The position numbers and the translations under genes were made by a program. Below the pieces are notes generated by a model, which saw only the letters and a program-made list of their open reading frames with translations, was not told the origin of the DNA and did no database searches. A DNA stretch of 64,000 nt from Sulfitobacter sp. JL08 (lineage in GTDB: Bacteria > Pseudomonadota > Alphaproteobacteria > Rhodobacterales > Rhodobacteraceae): positions 3,596,001 to 3,660,000 of the forward strand of contig NZ_CP025815.1 in assembly GCF_003352045.1 (NCBI RefSeq), in the 5' to 3' direction. Below are positions 1 to 9,575 of the stretch, piece by piece (the stretch's first letter is position 1; each line of letters starts with the position of its first letter).

Positions 1-444
<444 letters not shown>

Positions 445-476
445 CCCAACCACCCTTTGGCATCAAAGGGAACACA

Positions 477-1379
477 TTGGCCAAAGACAGATCAAACGGC
501 GAAGACTACACAGGTCCCCTGCGGCGATTGCTGATGGGGGTGTTGCTGTTGTGTCTGCTGGCCATTTTTCTGGTCTGGCGGATCGACAGCCCGCGGGTTG
601 AACGGTTTCGCGCGCAGGTGACTGACGCGTTGGTACCCAATCTGGAGTGGGCGATGGCGCCGGTCACAGGCTTTGTCAATCTGATCCGGGATTTCCAAAG
701 CTATCAGCGCCTTTCCGAACAGAACCGCGAATTGCGCAGTGAATTGCGCCAGATGCAGGCATGGAAGGAAGCGGCACTTCAGCTGGAGCAGGAAAACGCC
801 CGCCTGCTGGACCTGAACAATGTGCGCCTTGATCCGCGGCTGACCTATATAACCGGGGTTGTTCTGGCCGACAGCGGATCGCCCTTTCGCCAATCTGTCT
901 TGCTGAATGTTGGCGCGCGGGACGGGATCATGGATGGTTGGGCCACGATGGACGGTATCGGCCTTGTCGGGCGCATTTCCGGCGTCGGAAAAAACACGGC
1001 ACGGGTCATTCTGCTGACTGATACGACCAGCCGCATTCCGGCAACGGTGCAACCCTCCGGTCAGGTGGCCATGATCTCGGGCGATAACACGGCGGCCCCG
1101 CCTGTGGAGTTTCTGGAAAACCCCGATCTGGTGCGGCCCGGTGACCGGGTCATTTCATCCGGTGATGGCGGTGTTTTTCCGGCCGGTTTGCTGATCGGAC
1201 AGATCGCAGCCGATCCGGCAGGGCGCCTGCGCGTCCGGCTGGCTGCGGATTATGAGCGGTTGGAGTTTCTTCGGGTCCTGCGCCACCATGGCGCCGAGCC
1301 AATCGCAGACCCCAGCCAGATCGTGAAACCCGCGCAGGGTGGCGAAACCTCAGACATATCCGAGGCGCCGGATGGCTGA
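477..1379 (+). CDS. mreC: Rod shape-determining protein MreC
   Basis: MreC is a periplasmic, inner-membrane-anchored scaffold that links MreB filaments to PBP2 and RodA. The 300-residue product has a short basic N-terminus, one membrane segment at about residues 18-36 (rich in L, V, I), a predicted coiled coil at about 70-110 (QNRELRSELRQMQ), then the beta-domain with a GARDGI motif. The start is a TTG at 477, the first start in frame after mreB; no better ATG precedes the membrane segment. Its stop overlaps the start of mreD by 8 bases, which argues for translational coupling in the mreBCD-mrdA-rodA operon. The C-terminal 40 residues are low-complexity and probably disordered. Confidence 0.95.
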   Translation: MAKDRSNGEDYTGPLRRLLMGVLLLCLLAIFLVWRIDSPRVERFRAQVTDALVPNLEWAMAPVTGFVNLIRDFQSYQRLSEQNRELRSELRQMQAWKEAALQLEQENARLLDLNNVRLDPRLTYITGVVLADSGSPFRQSVLLNVGARDGIMDGWATMDGIGLVGRISGVGKNTARVILLTDTTSRIPATVQPSGQVAMISGDNTAAPPVEFLENPDLVRPGDRVISSGDGGVFPAGLLIGQIAADPAGRLRVRLAADYERLEFLRVLRHHGAEPIADPSQIVKPAQGGETSDISEAPDG

Positions 1380-1911
1380 GTTGACGGTATCGCGGCTGTG
1401 GCTCATGCGTGCCGCCTTTGTGGCGCTGTGCATGTTCGTGATGTTCCTGCATCTGTTGCCACTAGACACAACGCCGCGCAATTGGGCAGGGCCAGATATC
1501 ATCATGGCTCTGGCCTTTGCATGGGCATTGCGGCGGCCGGATTATGTACCGGCACTCAGCGTGGCACTGGTGATGCTGTTGGGTGATCTTCTGTTGCAGC
1601 GACCGCCCGGTCTGTTGGCATTGCTGGTTTTGTTGGGCACAGAAAACCTCAAAACACGCGCGCGCGCGCTGCGCGAGGCCCCGTTTCTGAGCGAATGGTC
1701 AGCCGTTGCGCTTGTGATGATTGCCATAGCCCTTGGAAACCGATTGGTGCTTAGTATTCTGGTCGTTCCACAAGCCGCCTTTTCGCTTAGTTTTTTGCAG
1801 ATGGGTATGACTGTTCTGTGCTATCCTTTTGTCGTCGCCTTCACCCAGTTTGTCATGGGTGTGCGCAAAATTGCACCGGGCGATGTTGATCTGGTAAGAC
1901 GTGGCGCATGA
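1372..1911 (+). CDS. mreD: Rod shape-determining protein MreD
   Basis: MreD is a small polytopic inner-membrane protein of the elongasome. The 179-residue product is almost entirely hydrophobic with about five membrane segments, as expected. I chose ATG 1372 (MAELTVSRLW) rather than the longer frame opening at 1339, because the upstream residues are only the out-of-frame tail of mreC and family members start close to the first helix. It overlaps mreC by 8 bases and mrdA by 4 (ATGA). Sequence conservation of MreD is low, so the call leans on position, length and hydrophobicity. Confidence 0.92.
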   Translation: MAELTVSRLWLMRAAFVALCMFVMFLHLLPLDTTPRNWAGPDIIMALAFAWALRRPDYVPALSVALVMLLGDLLLQRPPGLLALLVLLGTENLKTRARALREAPFLSEWSAVALVMIAIALGNRLVLSILVVPQAAFSLSFLQMGMTVLCYPFVVAFTQFVMGVRKIAPGDVDLVRRGA

Positions 1912-3851
1912 AGAAAACCAAACGCGATATCGACGGCAGCCACCGCTTGCTCAGTCGCCGCGCCCTGTTGCTGGGTGGCGTACAACTGGCATTTGCCGGC
2001 GCGCTTGCGTTCCGCATGCGTCATCTTCAGGTCGAACAGGCCGACCAGTTCCGCCTTTTGGCCGAAGAAAACCGCATCAACATCCGCCTGATCCCGCCAG
2101 AGCGTGGCGAAATCTATGATCGCAACGGGGCCGCGATCGCCAAGAATGTTCCCAGTTACCGGATCGTCATCGTGCGCGAAGATACTGGCGATGTGGACAA
2201 GGTTATCAGCAACCTGTCGCAGCTGATCGAACTGGACGACGATGAACTGAACCGTGCGATGGAAGAAATGCGGCGCAGTGCCCCGTTTCTGCCCATAACT
2301 GTTGCCGACAAGGTATCGTGGGAAGATGTCAGCAAGGTCGCCGTGAACGCCCCCGCCATGCCAGGCATTACACCCGAAGTCGGGCTAAGCCGCGTCTATC
2401 CGCGGGGATCGGATTTTGCCCATGTCGTAGGCTATGTCGGCGCGGTCAGCGATTATGATCTGGAACGGATCGAAGACCCCGACCAGTTGTTGCGCATTCC
2501 GCGATTCCAGATCGGCAAGGTCGGGCTTGAAGCCAAGCGCGAGGAAATATTGCGTGGCAAGGCAGGTGCCAAGCGGGTTGAAGTGAACGCCACCGGCCGC
2601 GTGATGCGCGAACTGGATCGCCGTGAAGGTCAGGCCGGGTCTGACATCCAATTGACGGTTGATCACAAGCTGCAAGCCTATTTGCAGGCGCGCCTGGCCG
2701 GCGAAGCCGCCAGCGCCGTAATTATGGATTGTGACGAAGGCGATCTTTATGCCATCGGATCGGCGCCGACTTTTGATCCGAACCTGTTTGTGCGCGGTAT
2801 TTCATCAGCGGACTATTCCAGCCTTCTGAACAACAAATACCGCCCCCTGGCCAGCAAATCTGTTCAAGGCACCTATCCGCCCGGATCGACATTCAAAATG
2901 ATCACCGCAATGGCAGCGCTGGAAGAAGGCCTGATTACACCGGATGAAACCGTGTATTGCCCCGGCCATCTGGACGTCGGCGGGCGCAAATTCCATTGCT
3001 GGAAGCGGGCGGGTCACGGGTTCATGAACCTGGAAGACTCTCTCAAGCAAAGTTGCGATGTGTATTATTACGATCTGGCACTGAAGGTGGGGATCGACAA
3101 GATTTCTGCTATGGCCAACCGGTTCGGCTTGGGCGTGCGCCACGATCTGCCAATGTCCGCCATAGCCGAAGGTCTGACACCCACGAAGCTTTGGAAGCTG
3201 CAAACCCACGATTCCGAATGGCGGATCGGGGACACCGCGAACTCTTCCATCGGACAGGGCTTTATGCTGGCATCTCCGCTGCAACTGGCGGTGATGTCTG
3301 CGCGGCTTGCCACAGGGCGTTCAGTTACACCGCGCCTGATCCGCACGATCGACGGCGTTGAAGAACCCAGCGGCGCGGGCGAACCGATGGGTATGAACGA
3401 AAACAATCTGCGCAAGATGCGCAAGGCCATGTTCGCCGTCAGCAATGATCGCAGGGGCACCGCCTATCGCAGCCGGATCATAGAAGATGCGTTCCGCATG
3501 GCCGGCAAGACCGGAACCAGCCAGGTCCGCAACATCACAGCCGCCGAACGGCGCAGTGGCGTGATCCGCAACGAAGACCTGCCATGGGAACGGCGCGACC
3601 ACGCCCTGTTTGTCAGCTTTGCACCGATGGATCGTCCGAAATTTGCGGTTTCGGTGGTTGTTGAACACGGCGGCGGCGGCTCCAAGGCTGCGGCCCCCAT
3701 TGCACGCGACCTGATGTTGCAAGCCCTTTACGGCGAAACGCCCCCGCTGACCGCCTATCCCGAAGGTGATCGCGCGCGGATCAAGTCCCAACAGGAACGA
3801 CTGAAAGAGATCCATCCGATTGCCGACATTGATGGCCGGGGCCGCGCATGA
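1908..3851 (+). CDS. mrdA: Penicillin-binding protein 2 (elongasome transpeptidase)
   Basis: PBP2 cross-links peptidoglycan of the lateral wall as partner of RodA. The 647-residue protein has an N-terminal signal anchor (about residues 18-36), a PBP dimerisation domain (about 50-230) and a transpeptidase domain (about 255-610). Active-site motifs are intact: SxxK as S327-T-F-K330, an S-C-D motif in QSCDVYYYD, and the KTG triad at K534-T-G536. The start overlaps the mreD stop by ATGA, and its own stop overlaps the rodA start the same way, so the three products are probably translationally coupled. Length and motif order are normal for the family. Confidence 0.97.
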   Translation: MKKTKRDIDGSHRLLSRRALLLGGVQLAFAGALAFRMRHLQVEQADQFRLLAEENRINIRLIPPERGEIYDRNGAAIAKNVPSYRIVIVREDTGDVDKVISNLSQLIELDDDELNRAMEEMRRSAPFLPITVADKVSWEDVSKVAVNAPAMPGITPEVGLSRVYPRGSDFAHVVGYVGAVSDYDLERIEDPDQLLRIPRFQIGKVGLEAKREEILRGKAGAKRVEVNATGRVMRELDRREGQAGSDIQLTVDHKLQAYLQARLAGEAASAVIMDCDEGDLYAIGSAPTFDPNLFVRGISSADYSSLLNNKYRPLASKSVQGTYPPGSTFKMITAMAALEEGLITPDETVYCPGHLDVGGRKFHCWKRAGHGFMNLEDSLKQSCDVYYYDLALKVGIDKISAMANRFGLGVRHDLPMSAIAEGLTPTKLWKLQTHDSEWRIGDTANSSIGQGFMLASPLQLAVMSARLATGRSVTPRLIRTIDGVEEPSGAGEPMGMNENNLRKMRKAMFAVSNDRRGTAYRSRIIEDAFRMAGKTGTSQVRNITAAERRSGVIRNEDLPWERRDHALFVSFAPMDRPKFAVSVVVEHGGGGSKAAAPIARDLMLQALYGETPPLTAYPEGDRARIKSQQERLKEIHPIADIDGRGRA

Positions 3852-4987
3852 GCTATCTTGAACATTCCGTCAAATCCGTTCCTGCAGGCGTCCGCAAGAT
3901 TCTGTATCTGAACTGGCCCCTGACCGTCTTGCTGATCGCCGTCGCAAGCATTGGCTTTCTTATGCTGTATTCCGTGGCGGGTGGGTCGTTCACGCCCTGG
4001 GCCGAACCGCAAATGAAACGGTTCGTTCTGGGCATGGTATTGATGATCTTTGTCGCCATGGTGCCGATCTGGTTCTGGCGAAACATGGCCGTGGTCGCCT
4101 ATGGCGTCTCTGTGGCTTTGTTGATCATGGTCGAATTGTTTGGCACGGTGGGCATGGGGGCGCAACGCTGGATCGATCTTGGCTTCATGCGCCTGCAACC
4201 TTCGGAATTGATGAAAATCACGCTGGTGATGCTGTTGGCAGCTTATTACGACTGGTTGCCAAGTTTCCGCAAATCCCGCCCATTCTGGGTTCTGATCCCT
4301 GTGATCGTGATCCTGTTTCCTACGTTTCTTGTTTTGCGGCAACCGGATCTGGGAACCGCCATTCTGCTGTTGGCCGCTGGCGGTGGTCTGATGTTTGTCG
4401 CTGGCGTGCACTGGGCCTATTTCGCGGCTGTCGTTGCCAGCAGCATCGGGCTGATTACCGCGGTGTTCAAAAGCCGTGGCACAGACTGGCAGTTGCTGGC
4501 CAATTACCAATTCCGCAGGATTGATACCTTTATCGATCCGTCAACCGATCCGCTGGGCGCGGGCTATCATATCACGCAATCCAAGATCGCGCTTGGCTCG
4601 GGCGGCTGGACGGGGCGCGGCTTTATGCAGGGCACACAATCACGGCTGAACTTTCTGCCGGAAAAGCACACGGATTTCATCTTTACGACACTTGCCGAAG
4701 AATTCGGCTTTGTCGGAGGGATATCTTTGCTTGTGCTTTATCTGCTGATCATCGTGTTTTGCGTTTATACCGCCTTGTCGACAAAAGACCGGTTTTCCTC
4801 TTTGCTTACTCTGGGCATCGCGTTGAACTTCTTTCTGTTCTTTGCGGTCAACATGTCGATGGTCATGGGGCTGGCACCGGTTGTGGGCGTCCCGCTTCCG
4901 ATGGTCAGCTATGGCGGGTCTGCCATGCTTGTCCTTATGATCGCCTTTGGCCTGGTTCAAAGCGCACATGTCCACCGCCCTCGATAA
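3848..4987 (+). CDS. rodA: Rod shape-determining protein RodA (SEDS peptidoglycan glycosyltransferase)
   Basis: RodA polymerises lipid II into glycan strands together with PBP2 (SEDS family: shape, elongation, division, sporulation). The 379-residue product is polytopic with about ten membrane helices and has the SEDS hallmarks QPDLGTA at roughly 172-178, the catalytic-loop context AEEFGFVGG, and the C-terminal PMVSYGGS. The start overlaps mrdA by 4 bases. It is the last gene of the mre operon; I saw no hairpin plus T-run in the 21 bases before the next gene, so read-through into the dehydrogenase at 5009 is possible. Confidence 0.96.
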   Translation: MSYLEHSVKSVPAGVRKILYLNWPLTVLLIAVASIGFLMLYSVAGGSFTPWAEPQMKRFVLGMVLMIFVAMVPIWFWRNMAVVAYGVSVALLIMVELFGTVGMGAQRWIDLGFMRLQPSELMKITLVMLLAAYYDWLPSFRKSRPFWVLIPVIVILFPTFLVLRQPDLGTAILLLAAGGGLMFVAGVHWAYFAAVVASSIGLITAVFKSRGTDWQLLANYQFRRIDTFIDPSTDPLGAGYHITQSKIALGSGGWTGRGFMQGTQSRLNFLPEKHTDFIFTTLAEEFGFVGGISLLVLYLLIIVFCVYTALSTKDRFSSLLTLGIALNFFLFFAVNMSMVMGLAPVVGVPLPMVSYGGSAMLVLMIAFGLVQSAHVHRPR

Positions 4988-5008
4988 TCCCCAAAAAGAA
5001 AGCCTTTC

Positions 5009-5941
5009 ATGACTATCAATATCTTGTTTGCCGCCGCTGAAGAGCGTTGGGAAGATTACAAAGGGCCACTGACCCGCGAACTGGATGCGCGTGGGCTGGA
5101 TTATGATCTGGGGCTCGCCTTTGCGCCAGAGGACGTTGATTACATCGTTTACGCCCCCAATAGCGCATTACAGGATTTCACCCCGTTCACCCGTACCAAG
5201 GCGGTTCTTAACCTTTGGGCCGGGGTCGAGGCGATTGTCGGCAACAAGACACTGACGCAACCGTTGACCCGGATGGTGGATCACGGCCTGACGCAAGGCA
5301 TGACAGAATGGGTTGTCGGGCACAGCCTGCGGAATCATCTGGGAATGGACGCGCATATCCTGCAACAGGATGGCGTTTGGCGCCCCGGTGCCCCGCCTCT
5401 GGCACAGAACCGGCCTGTGACAGTTCTGGGTCTGGGCGCATTGGGCCTGTCGGCCGCGCATGCCTTGGACAATCTGGGGTTTCCAGTCACAGGGTGGAGC
5501 AGATCGCCAAAATCCGTACCCGGGATCACATGCCTGCACGGAAAGGATGGATTGCAAAAGGCGCTGTCAACAGCGCAAATCTGCATCCTGTTATTGCCGA
5601 ATACGCCCGACACCGAAAACACGTTGAATACACAAACACTGGCCATGATGCCGCGCGGGGCGTTCATCATCAATCCGGGGCGCGGGCCGCTGATTGACGA
5701 CACGGCACTGCTTGCCGCGCTGGACAGCGGCCAGATTGCACACGCCACGCTGGATGTGTTCCGGGTGGAACCGTTGCCCGCAGATCATCCCTACTGGGCG
5801 CACCCGTCTGTAACGGTCACGCCGCATATCGCCGCTGAAACCCGTGCGGAAACCTGTGCCGAAGTGGTGGCCGAAAACATCGCGCGCAGCGAAGCCGGCG
5901 AACCGCTGTTGCATCTGGTGGACCGCGATCTGGGATACTGA
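5009..5941 (+). CDS. Glyoxylate/hydroxypyruvate reductase A-like 2-hydroxyacid dehydrogenase
   Basis: This is a D-2-hydroxyacid dehydrogenase of the GhrA type: NAD(P)H-dependent reduction of glyoxylate or hydroxypyruvate in the cytoplasm is the usual reaction. The 310-residue product has the Rossmann dinucleotide motif GLGALGLSAAHAL at about 141-153, the conserved block INPGRGPLIDD with the substrate-binding Arg, and the catalytic His in VTPHIAAET. It starts at ATG 5009, 21 bases after rodA, and converges with the M3 peptidase, whose stop lies 6 bases beyond. The exact substrate cannot be told from sequence. Confidence 0.88.
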   Translation: MTINILFAAAEERWEDYKGPLTRELDARGLDYDLGLAFAPEDVDYIVYAPNSALQDFTPFTRTKAVLNLWAGVEAIVGNKTLTQPLTRMVDHGLTQGMTEWVVGHSLRNHLGMDAHILQQDGVWRPGAPPLAQNRPVTVLGLGALGLSAAHALDNLGFPVTGWSRSPKSVPGITCLHGKDGLQKALSTAQICILLLPNTPDTENTLNTQTLAMMPRGAFIINPGRGPLIDDTALLAALDSGQIAHATLDVFRVEPLPADHPYWAHPSVTVTPHIAAETRAETCAEVVAENIARSEAGEPLLHLVDRDLGY

Positions 5942-5947
5942 CCCCGA

Positions 5948-7960
5948 TCAGGCCGCCAGCCCGCGTCCCTTCAGCAACGCCTCGACGCCGGGCAAACGAC
6001 CGCGGAACGCCTTGTAAAGCGCTTCGGCATCCTGTGAACCACCGGTCGACAGAATGTGGGTTTCAAGAGCCGCCGCACGAACCGGATCAAAGGCGTTTCC
6101 AGCCTCTTCAAAGGCCGCAAATGCATCCGCATCCATGACTTCGGACCACATGTAACTGTAATAGCCGCTGGAATACCCGTCGCTCGCAAAGACATGGGCA
6201 AAATGCGGTGTGGCGTGGCGCATTCCGATGGCGTGTGGCATGCCCAGATCTGCCAGAACATCGGCTTGACGCGCCATGGGGTCCGTGGGGGCCGCGCCGT
6301 TGTGAAACTCCAGATCAACCAGCGCCGATGCAACATATTCGACCGTGGCAAAGCCCATATCGAAATTTGCCGCCTTCAATACCTTGTCCAGAATATCCTG
6401 CGGCATCGGTATACCCGTTTCACAATGCGTCGCGAATTCTGACAGGACTTCGGGCACTTCCAGCCAGTGCTCGAAAAGCTGGCTGGGCAATTCAACGAAA
6501 TCACGAGCCACGGATGTGCCCGAAACGCTTTCATAGGTCACATCAGACAGCATCTGGTGCAGCGCATGCCCGAATTCATGGAAAAGCGTGCGCGCGTCAT
6601 CATATGACAACAAAGCCGGATCGCCCTTGGCAAAGTTGCAGACATTTATCACGATAGGGGTCTGTTCTTTCGGGTATTTCGCTTGTGCCCGCATTGCGGA
6701 ACACCAGGCGCCAGACCGTTTTGACCCACGGGCGAAATAATCACCTATGAAAACCGCCAGATGTTGGCCGTTTCGCGTTACCTCCCACGCGCGGCAGTCT
6801 GGGTGATAAAGCGGGATATCCAGTGGCTTGAACGACAGGCCGAACAACCGGTTCGCGCAGGCAAAAGCGGCTTCTATCATGCGGTCCAGTTGCAGATAAG
6901 GTTTCAGCGCCGCCTCATCCAGATCATGTTCAGCTTTACGCCTTTTCTCCGCATAGTAACGCCAGTCCCACGGCTCCAGATCGCCGTTGAACCCGTCTTT
7001 GTGCATCATCTCGGTCAGAACGTCTGCGTCCGACAACGCCTGCGCTTTGGCCGGTTCCCATACAGCCATCAACAAATCGCGCACGGCCTGCGGGGTTTTG
7101 GCCATTTCGGTTTCAAGCTTGTAATCGGCAAAACTGTCATAGCCCAAAAGCTGCGCGCGTTCCTGCCGCAGCGCCAGTATTTCGGCGGCAATATCCCGGT
7201 TGTCTGTCGCGCCGCCATTTGCGCCGCGCTTTGACCACGCGATATAAGCGGTCTGACGCAAGTCTCGCCGGTCGGAGAATTGCAGAAACGGAACAATGAC
7301 AGATCGCGACAACGTCACAACCGGCCCGCCTGCGTTCTTCTCCACTCCGGCGGAGCGCGCCGCTTTGATCGCAAAATCCGGCAAGCCATCCAGATCGTCC
7401 TCGGTCAATGGCAGCAGCCATTCGCGTTCGTCAGCCAGCAGGTTCTGGGTAAACTCGGTTCCCAATACGGCCAGCCGCGATTTGATCTTTTTCATGCGCG
7501 TTTCTTCGTCACCGTCCAGCGCAGCGCCGGCACGTACGAACCCGCGATGGGTCAACATAAGCACGCGGGCCTGTTCCGGCGTCAGGGCAAGACTGTCACG
7601 CTGCGCCCAAAGAGCAGCGACCCGCGAAAACAACGCCTTGTTGGAAGAAATCTCGGAAAAATGCGCTGCCAGTTTGGGTGAAAAATCACGTTGCAGGGTT
7701 TCGCGTAACGGATTGCTGTCGGCCCCTGCAACGGTAAAAAACACGGCAAGAACCTGATCCAGATCGTGGCCCGCCGCCTCCAGTGCTTCGATCGTATTGG
7801 TAAAGTCGGGTGCGTCCGGATTATGCGCGATCGCGTCTATCTCGGCGCGGTGCCGTTCCAAAGCGGTTTCAAGGGCCGGGGCGAAATCGCTGTCGGAAAC
7901 CTCATCAAAGGGGGCGACTCCAAATGGCGTCGTCCACGGGCGCAAAAGCGGGTTCGTCAT
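5948..7960 (-). CDS. M3 family zinc metallopeptidase (peptidyl-dipeptidase Dcp / oligopeptidase A type)
   Basis: Members of family M3 degrade short peptides in the cytoplasm or periplasm. The 670-residue protein carries the zinc motif HEFGH at H461-E462-x-x-H465 inside TLFHEFGHALHQM, with the downstream metal ligand region as expected. I set the start at 7960 (MTNPLLRPW), not the longer frame at 7996, because an AAGGAG ribosome-binding site sits 7-8 bases upstream of it and the 12 extra residues look non-coding. There is no signal peptide, so a cytoplasmic location is likely. Dcp and PrlC/OpdA are hard to separate by eye; the start PLLRPW...PFGVAPFDEV favours Dcp-like. Confidence 0.93.
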   Translation of the reverse strand: MTNPLLRPWTTPFGVAPFDEVSDSDFAPALETALERHRAEIDAIAHNPDAPDFTNTIEALEAAGHDLDQVLAVFFTVAGADSNPLRETLQRDFSPKLAAHFSEISSNKALFSRVAALWAQRDSLALTPEQARVLMLTHRGFVRAGAALDGDEETRMKKIKSRLAVLGTEFTQNLLADEREWLLPLTEDDLDGLPDFAIKAARSAGVEKNAGGPVVTLSRSVIVPFLQFSDRRDLRQTAYIAWSKRGANGGATDNRDIAAEILALRQERAQLLGYDSFADYKLETEMAKTPQAVRDLLMAVWEPAKAQALSDADVLTEMMHKDGFNGDLEPWDWRYYAEKRRKAEHDLDEAALKPYLQLDRMIEAAFACANRLFGLSFKPLDIPLYHPDCRAWEVTRNGQHLAVFIGDYFARGSKRSGAWCSAMRAQAKYPKEQTPIVINVCNFAKGDPALLSYDDARTLFHEFGHALHQMLSDVTYESVSGTSVARDFVELPSQLFEHWLEVPEVLSEFATHCETGIPMPQDILDKVLKAANFDMGFATVEYVASALVDLEFHNGAAPTDPMARQADVLADLGMPHAIGMRHATPHFAHVFASDGYSSGYYSYMWSEVMDADAFAAFEEAGNAFDPVRAAALETHILSTGGSQDAEALYKAFRGRLPGVEALLKGRGLAA

Positions 7961-8087
7961 TTCATTCTCCTTTGTCCGGCAAGCTAGGCTTCGCACACAG
8001 CATGGTCCAGTGGTGGTTGGAAATTAGCTTGCCATCGCAACGCGAACACGCCGAAAGTACAATCATTCATCGGCAGAGGGCACTAGA

Positions 8088-9296
8088 ATGGCAAAGCGCA
8101 ACACATATACCGGCATCATGACCACGGCGATCCATGCCGGCGAAATGCCCGATCCGGCAACGAATGCTTCGGCGCCTCCGATCCATATGTCATCCACATT
8201 CGTAACGGACGAGCCGTCAGGGTTTTCCGCCCATAATCTGACCGATGACAGCCCCTATACCTACGCCCGCTGGGCCAATCCGACAGTGGACATGCTGGAA
8301 CATAAGATCGCGGCACTTGAAGGGGCGCAAGCCTGCCTGTGCACGGCCTCGGGCATGGGGGCCGCATCGGCCATCCTGTTCACGTTTCTGAGTTCGGGCG
8401 ATCATCTGGTCATATCGGATGTGTCTTACGCCGGCGTGGCCGAACTGGTGCGGACAACCCTGCCGCGCATGGGGGTAGACGTGACACCGGTCGATATGTC
8501 CGATCTTGACGCTGTCGCGCAGGCAATCCGGCCGGGCACAAAGCTGGTTTACACCGAAACGCCCGTGAACCCTATTGGCCGTTTGACAGATTTGGCGGCA
8601 GTGTCGCGTCTGGCCCATGACGCCGGGGCATTGGTCAGCTGCGATGCCACGTTTGCCTCGCCTATTGGCATGGACTGTATCCAGCTGGGTGTTGATCTGG
8701 TGATGCACTCAACCACCAAGTATATCGGCGGGCACGGTGATGCGGTGGGTGGCGCGGTTGCAGGGCGCGCCGATCTGATTGCCCAGATGCGTATTGAAGC
8801 GGGCATACACCATGGTAACGTTCTGTCGCCATTCAACGCATGGCTGATCGCGCGCGGCGCCGCCACCTTGCCGCTGCGCATGCGCGCCCATCAGGAAGGT
8901 GCTTTGGCGGTCGCGACCTGGCTTGAAGCGCAGCCCTCGGTCACGCGTGTGATCTACCCCGGAGTGCCATCGCACCCGCAATATGAACTGGCGCAGCGGC
9001 AGATGAACAACACGTCTGGAATGATCTCGTTTCAGGTCGGAAGTGCCGAAACCGGCCTGTCGATCGCACAGGATATGATCGATAGATTAAACATAATTCA
9101 CTATGCGGTTTCTCTTGGGCACCACCGCAGTCTGATCTTTTGGATGGGCAGTGAAGGCATGATCGACACATCCTTTCAGCTGAACGACCGTCAGGCTGCA
9201 TCCTATCGCGATTGGGCCGGGGATGGCATTTTTCGCCTGTCTGTCGGGCTGGAGGACGCCAGCGATCTGATTGCGGATCTTGAACGTGTCTTGTGA
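8088..9296 (+). CDS. Cys/Met-metabolism PLP-dependent enzyme (methionine gamma-lyase / cystathionine lyase family)
   Basis: This belongs to the trans-sulfuration fold-type I PLP enzymes, which act on homoserine, cysteine or methionine derivatives in the cytoplasm. The 402-residue protein has the YxR phosphate-binding motif (YARWANPT), the loop SGMGAASA, and the PLP-binding lysine in HSTTKYIGGHGD. Length is normal. The motif set does not separate methionine gamma-lyase from cystathionine gamma-synthase, cystathionine lyase or O-acetylhomoserine sulfhydrylase, so I leave the symbol empty. It stands alone, divergent from the peptidase, with a 279-base spacer before the ABC transporter. Confidence 0.9.
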   Translation: MAKRNTYTGIMTTAIHAGEMPDPATNASAPPIHMSSTFVTDEPSGFSAHNLTDDSPYTYARWANPTVDMLEHKIAALEGAQACLCTASGMGAASAILFTFLSSGDHLVISDVSYAGVAELVRTTLPRMGVDVTPVDMSDLDAVAQAIRPGTKLVYTETPVNPIGRLTDLAAVSRLAHDAGALVSCDATFASPIGMDCIQLGVDLVMHSTTKYIGGHGDAVGGAVAGRADLIAQMRIEAGIHHGNVLSPFNAWLIARGAATLPLRMRAHQEGALAVATWLEAQPSVTRVIYPGVPSHPQYELAQRQMNNTSGMISFQVGSAETGLSIAQDMIDRLNIIHYAVSLGHHRSLIFWMGSEGMIDTSFQLNDRQAASYRDWAGDGIFRLSVGLEDASDLIADLERVL

Positions 9297-9495
9297 GGGG
9301 GGAATTCAATTAAATGACTGAATTGATGAAACTTTCACAGCAAATCTGGCAACCTGAAACCAGTAGCCAAAAGACAGGCGCAGCGTGTCACGGTCGCGCG
9401 GAAAGCGATCCGGTTGTCTGTTCAAAATTTGTGCACCATGCCCGCGGTTCAGCACTGGGCAACCATCTAAATCGCGAAAGTCACAAATGATGTGC

Positions 9496-9526
9496 TTGAC
9501 GGCAACCCACCGATTGCGCGTAGAAT
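9496..9526 (+). promoter_or_regulatory. Candidate sigma-70 promoter for the polyamine-type ABC operon
   Basis: TTGACG at 9496-9501 and TAGAAT at 9521-9526 are separated by 19 bases, slightly longer than optimal. The -10 box is followed by an AT-rich stretch and the start codon is 50 bases further on. The spacer from 9297 otherwise holds nothing I can support. Confidence 0.4.
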
Positions 9527-9575
9527 ATATTTAACGGTCGACCAACGGCTGACACATTCGGGGACGGACATTCGC

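Noticed and set aside
8000-8087. SAM-type riboswitch before the trans-sulfuration enzyme gene
   Set aside because: The 88-base leader shows no stems or conserved blocks that I can match to a known riboswitch.
9314-9490. Possible 58-codon gene in the spacer before the ABC transporter
   Set aside because: An ATG frame exists but has no ribosome-binding site, no recognisable motif and an unremarkable composition.
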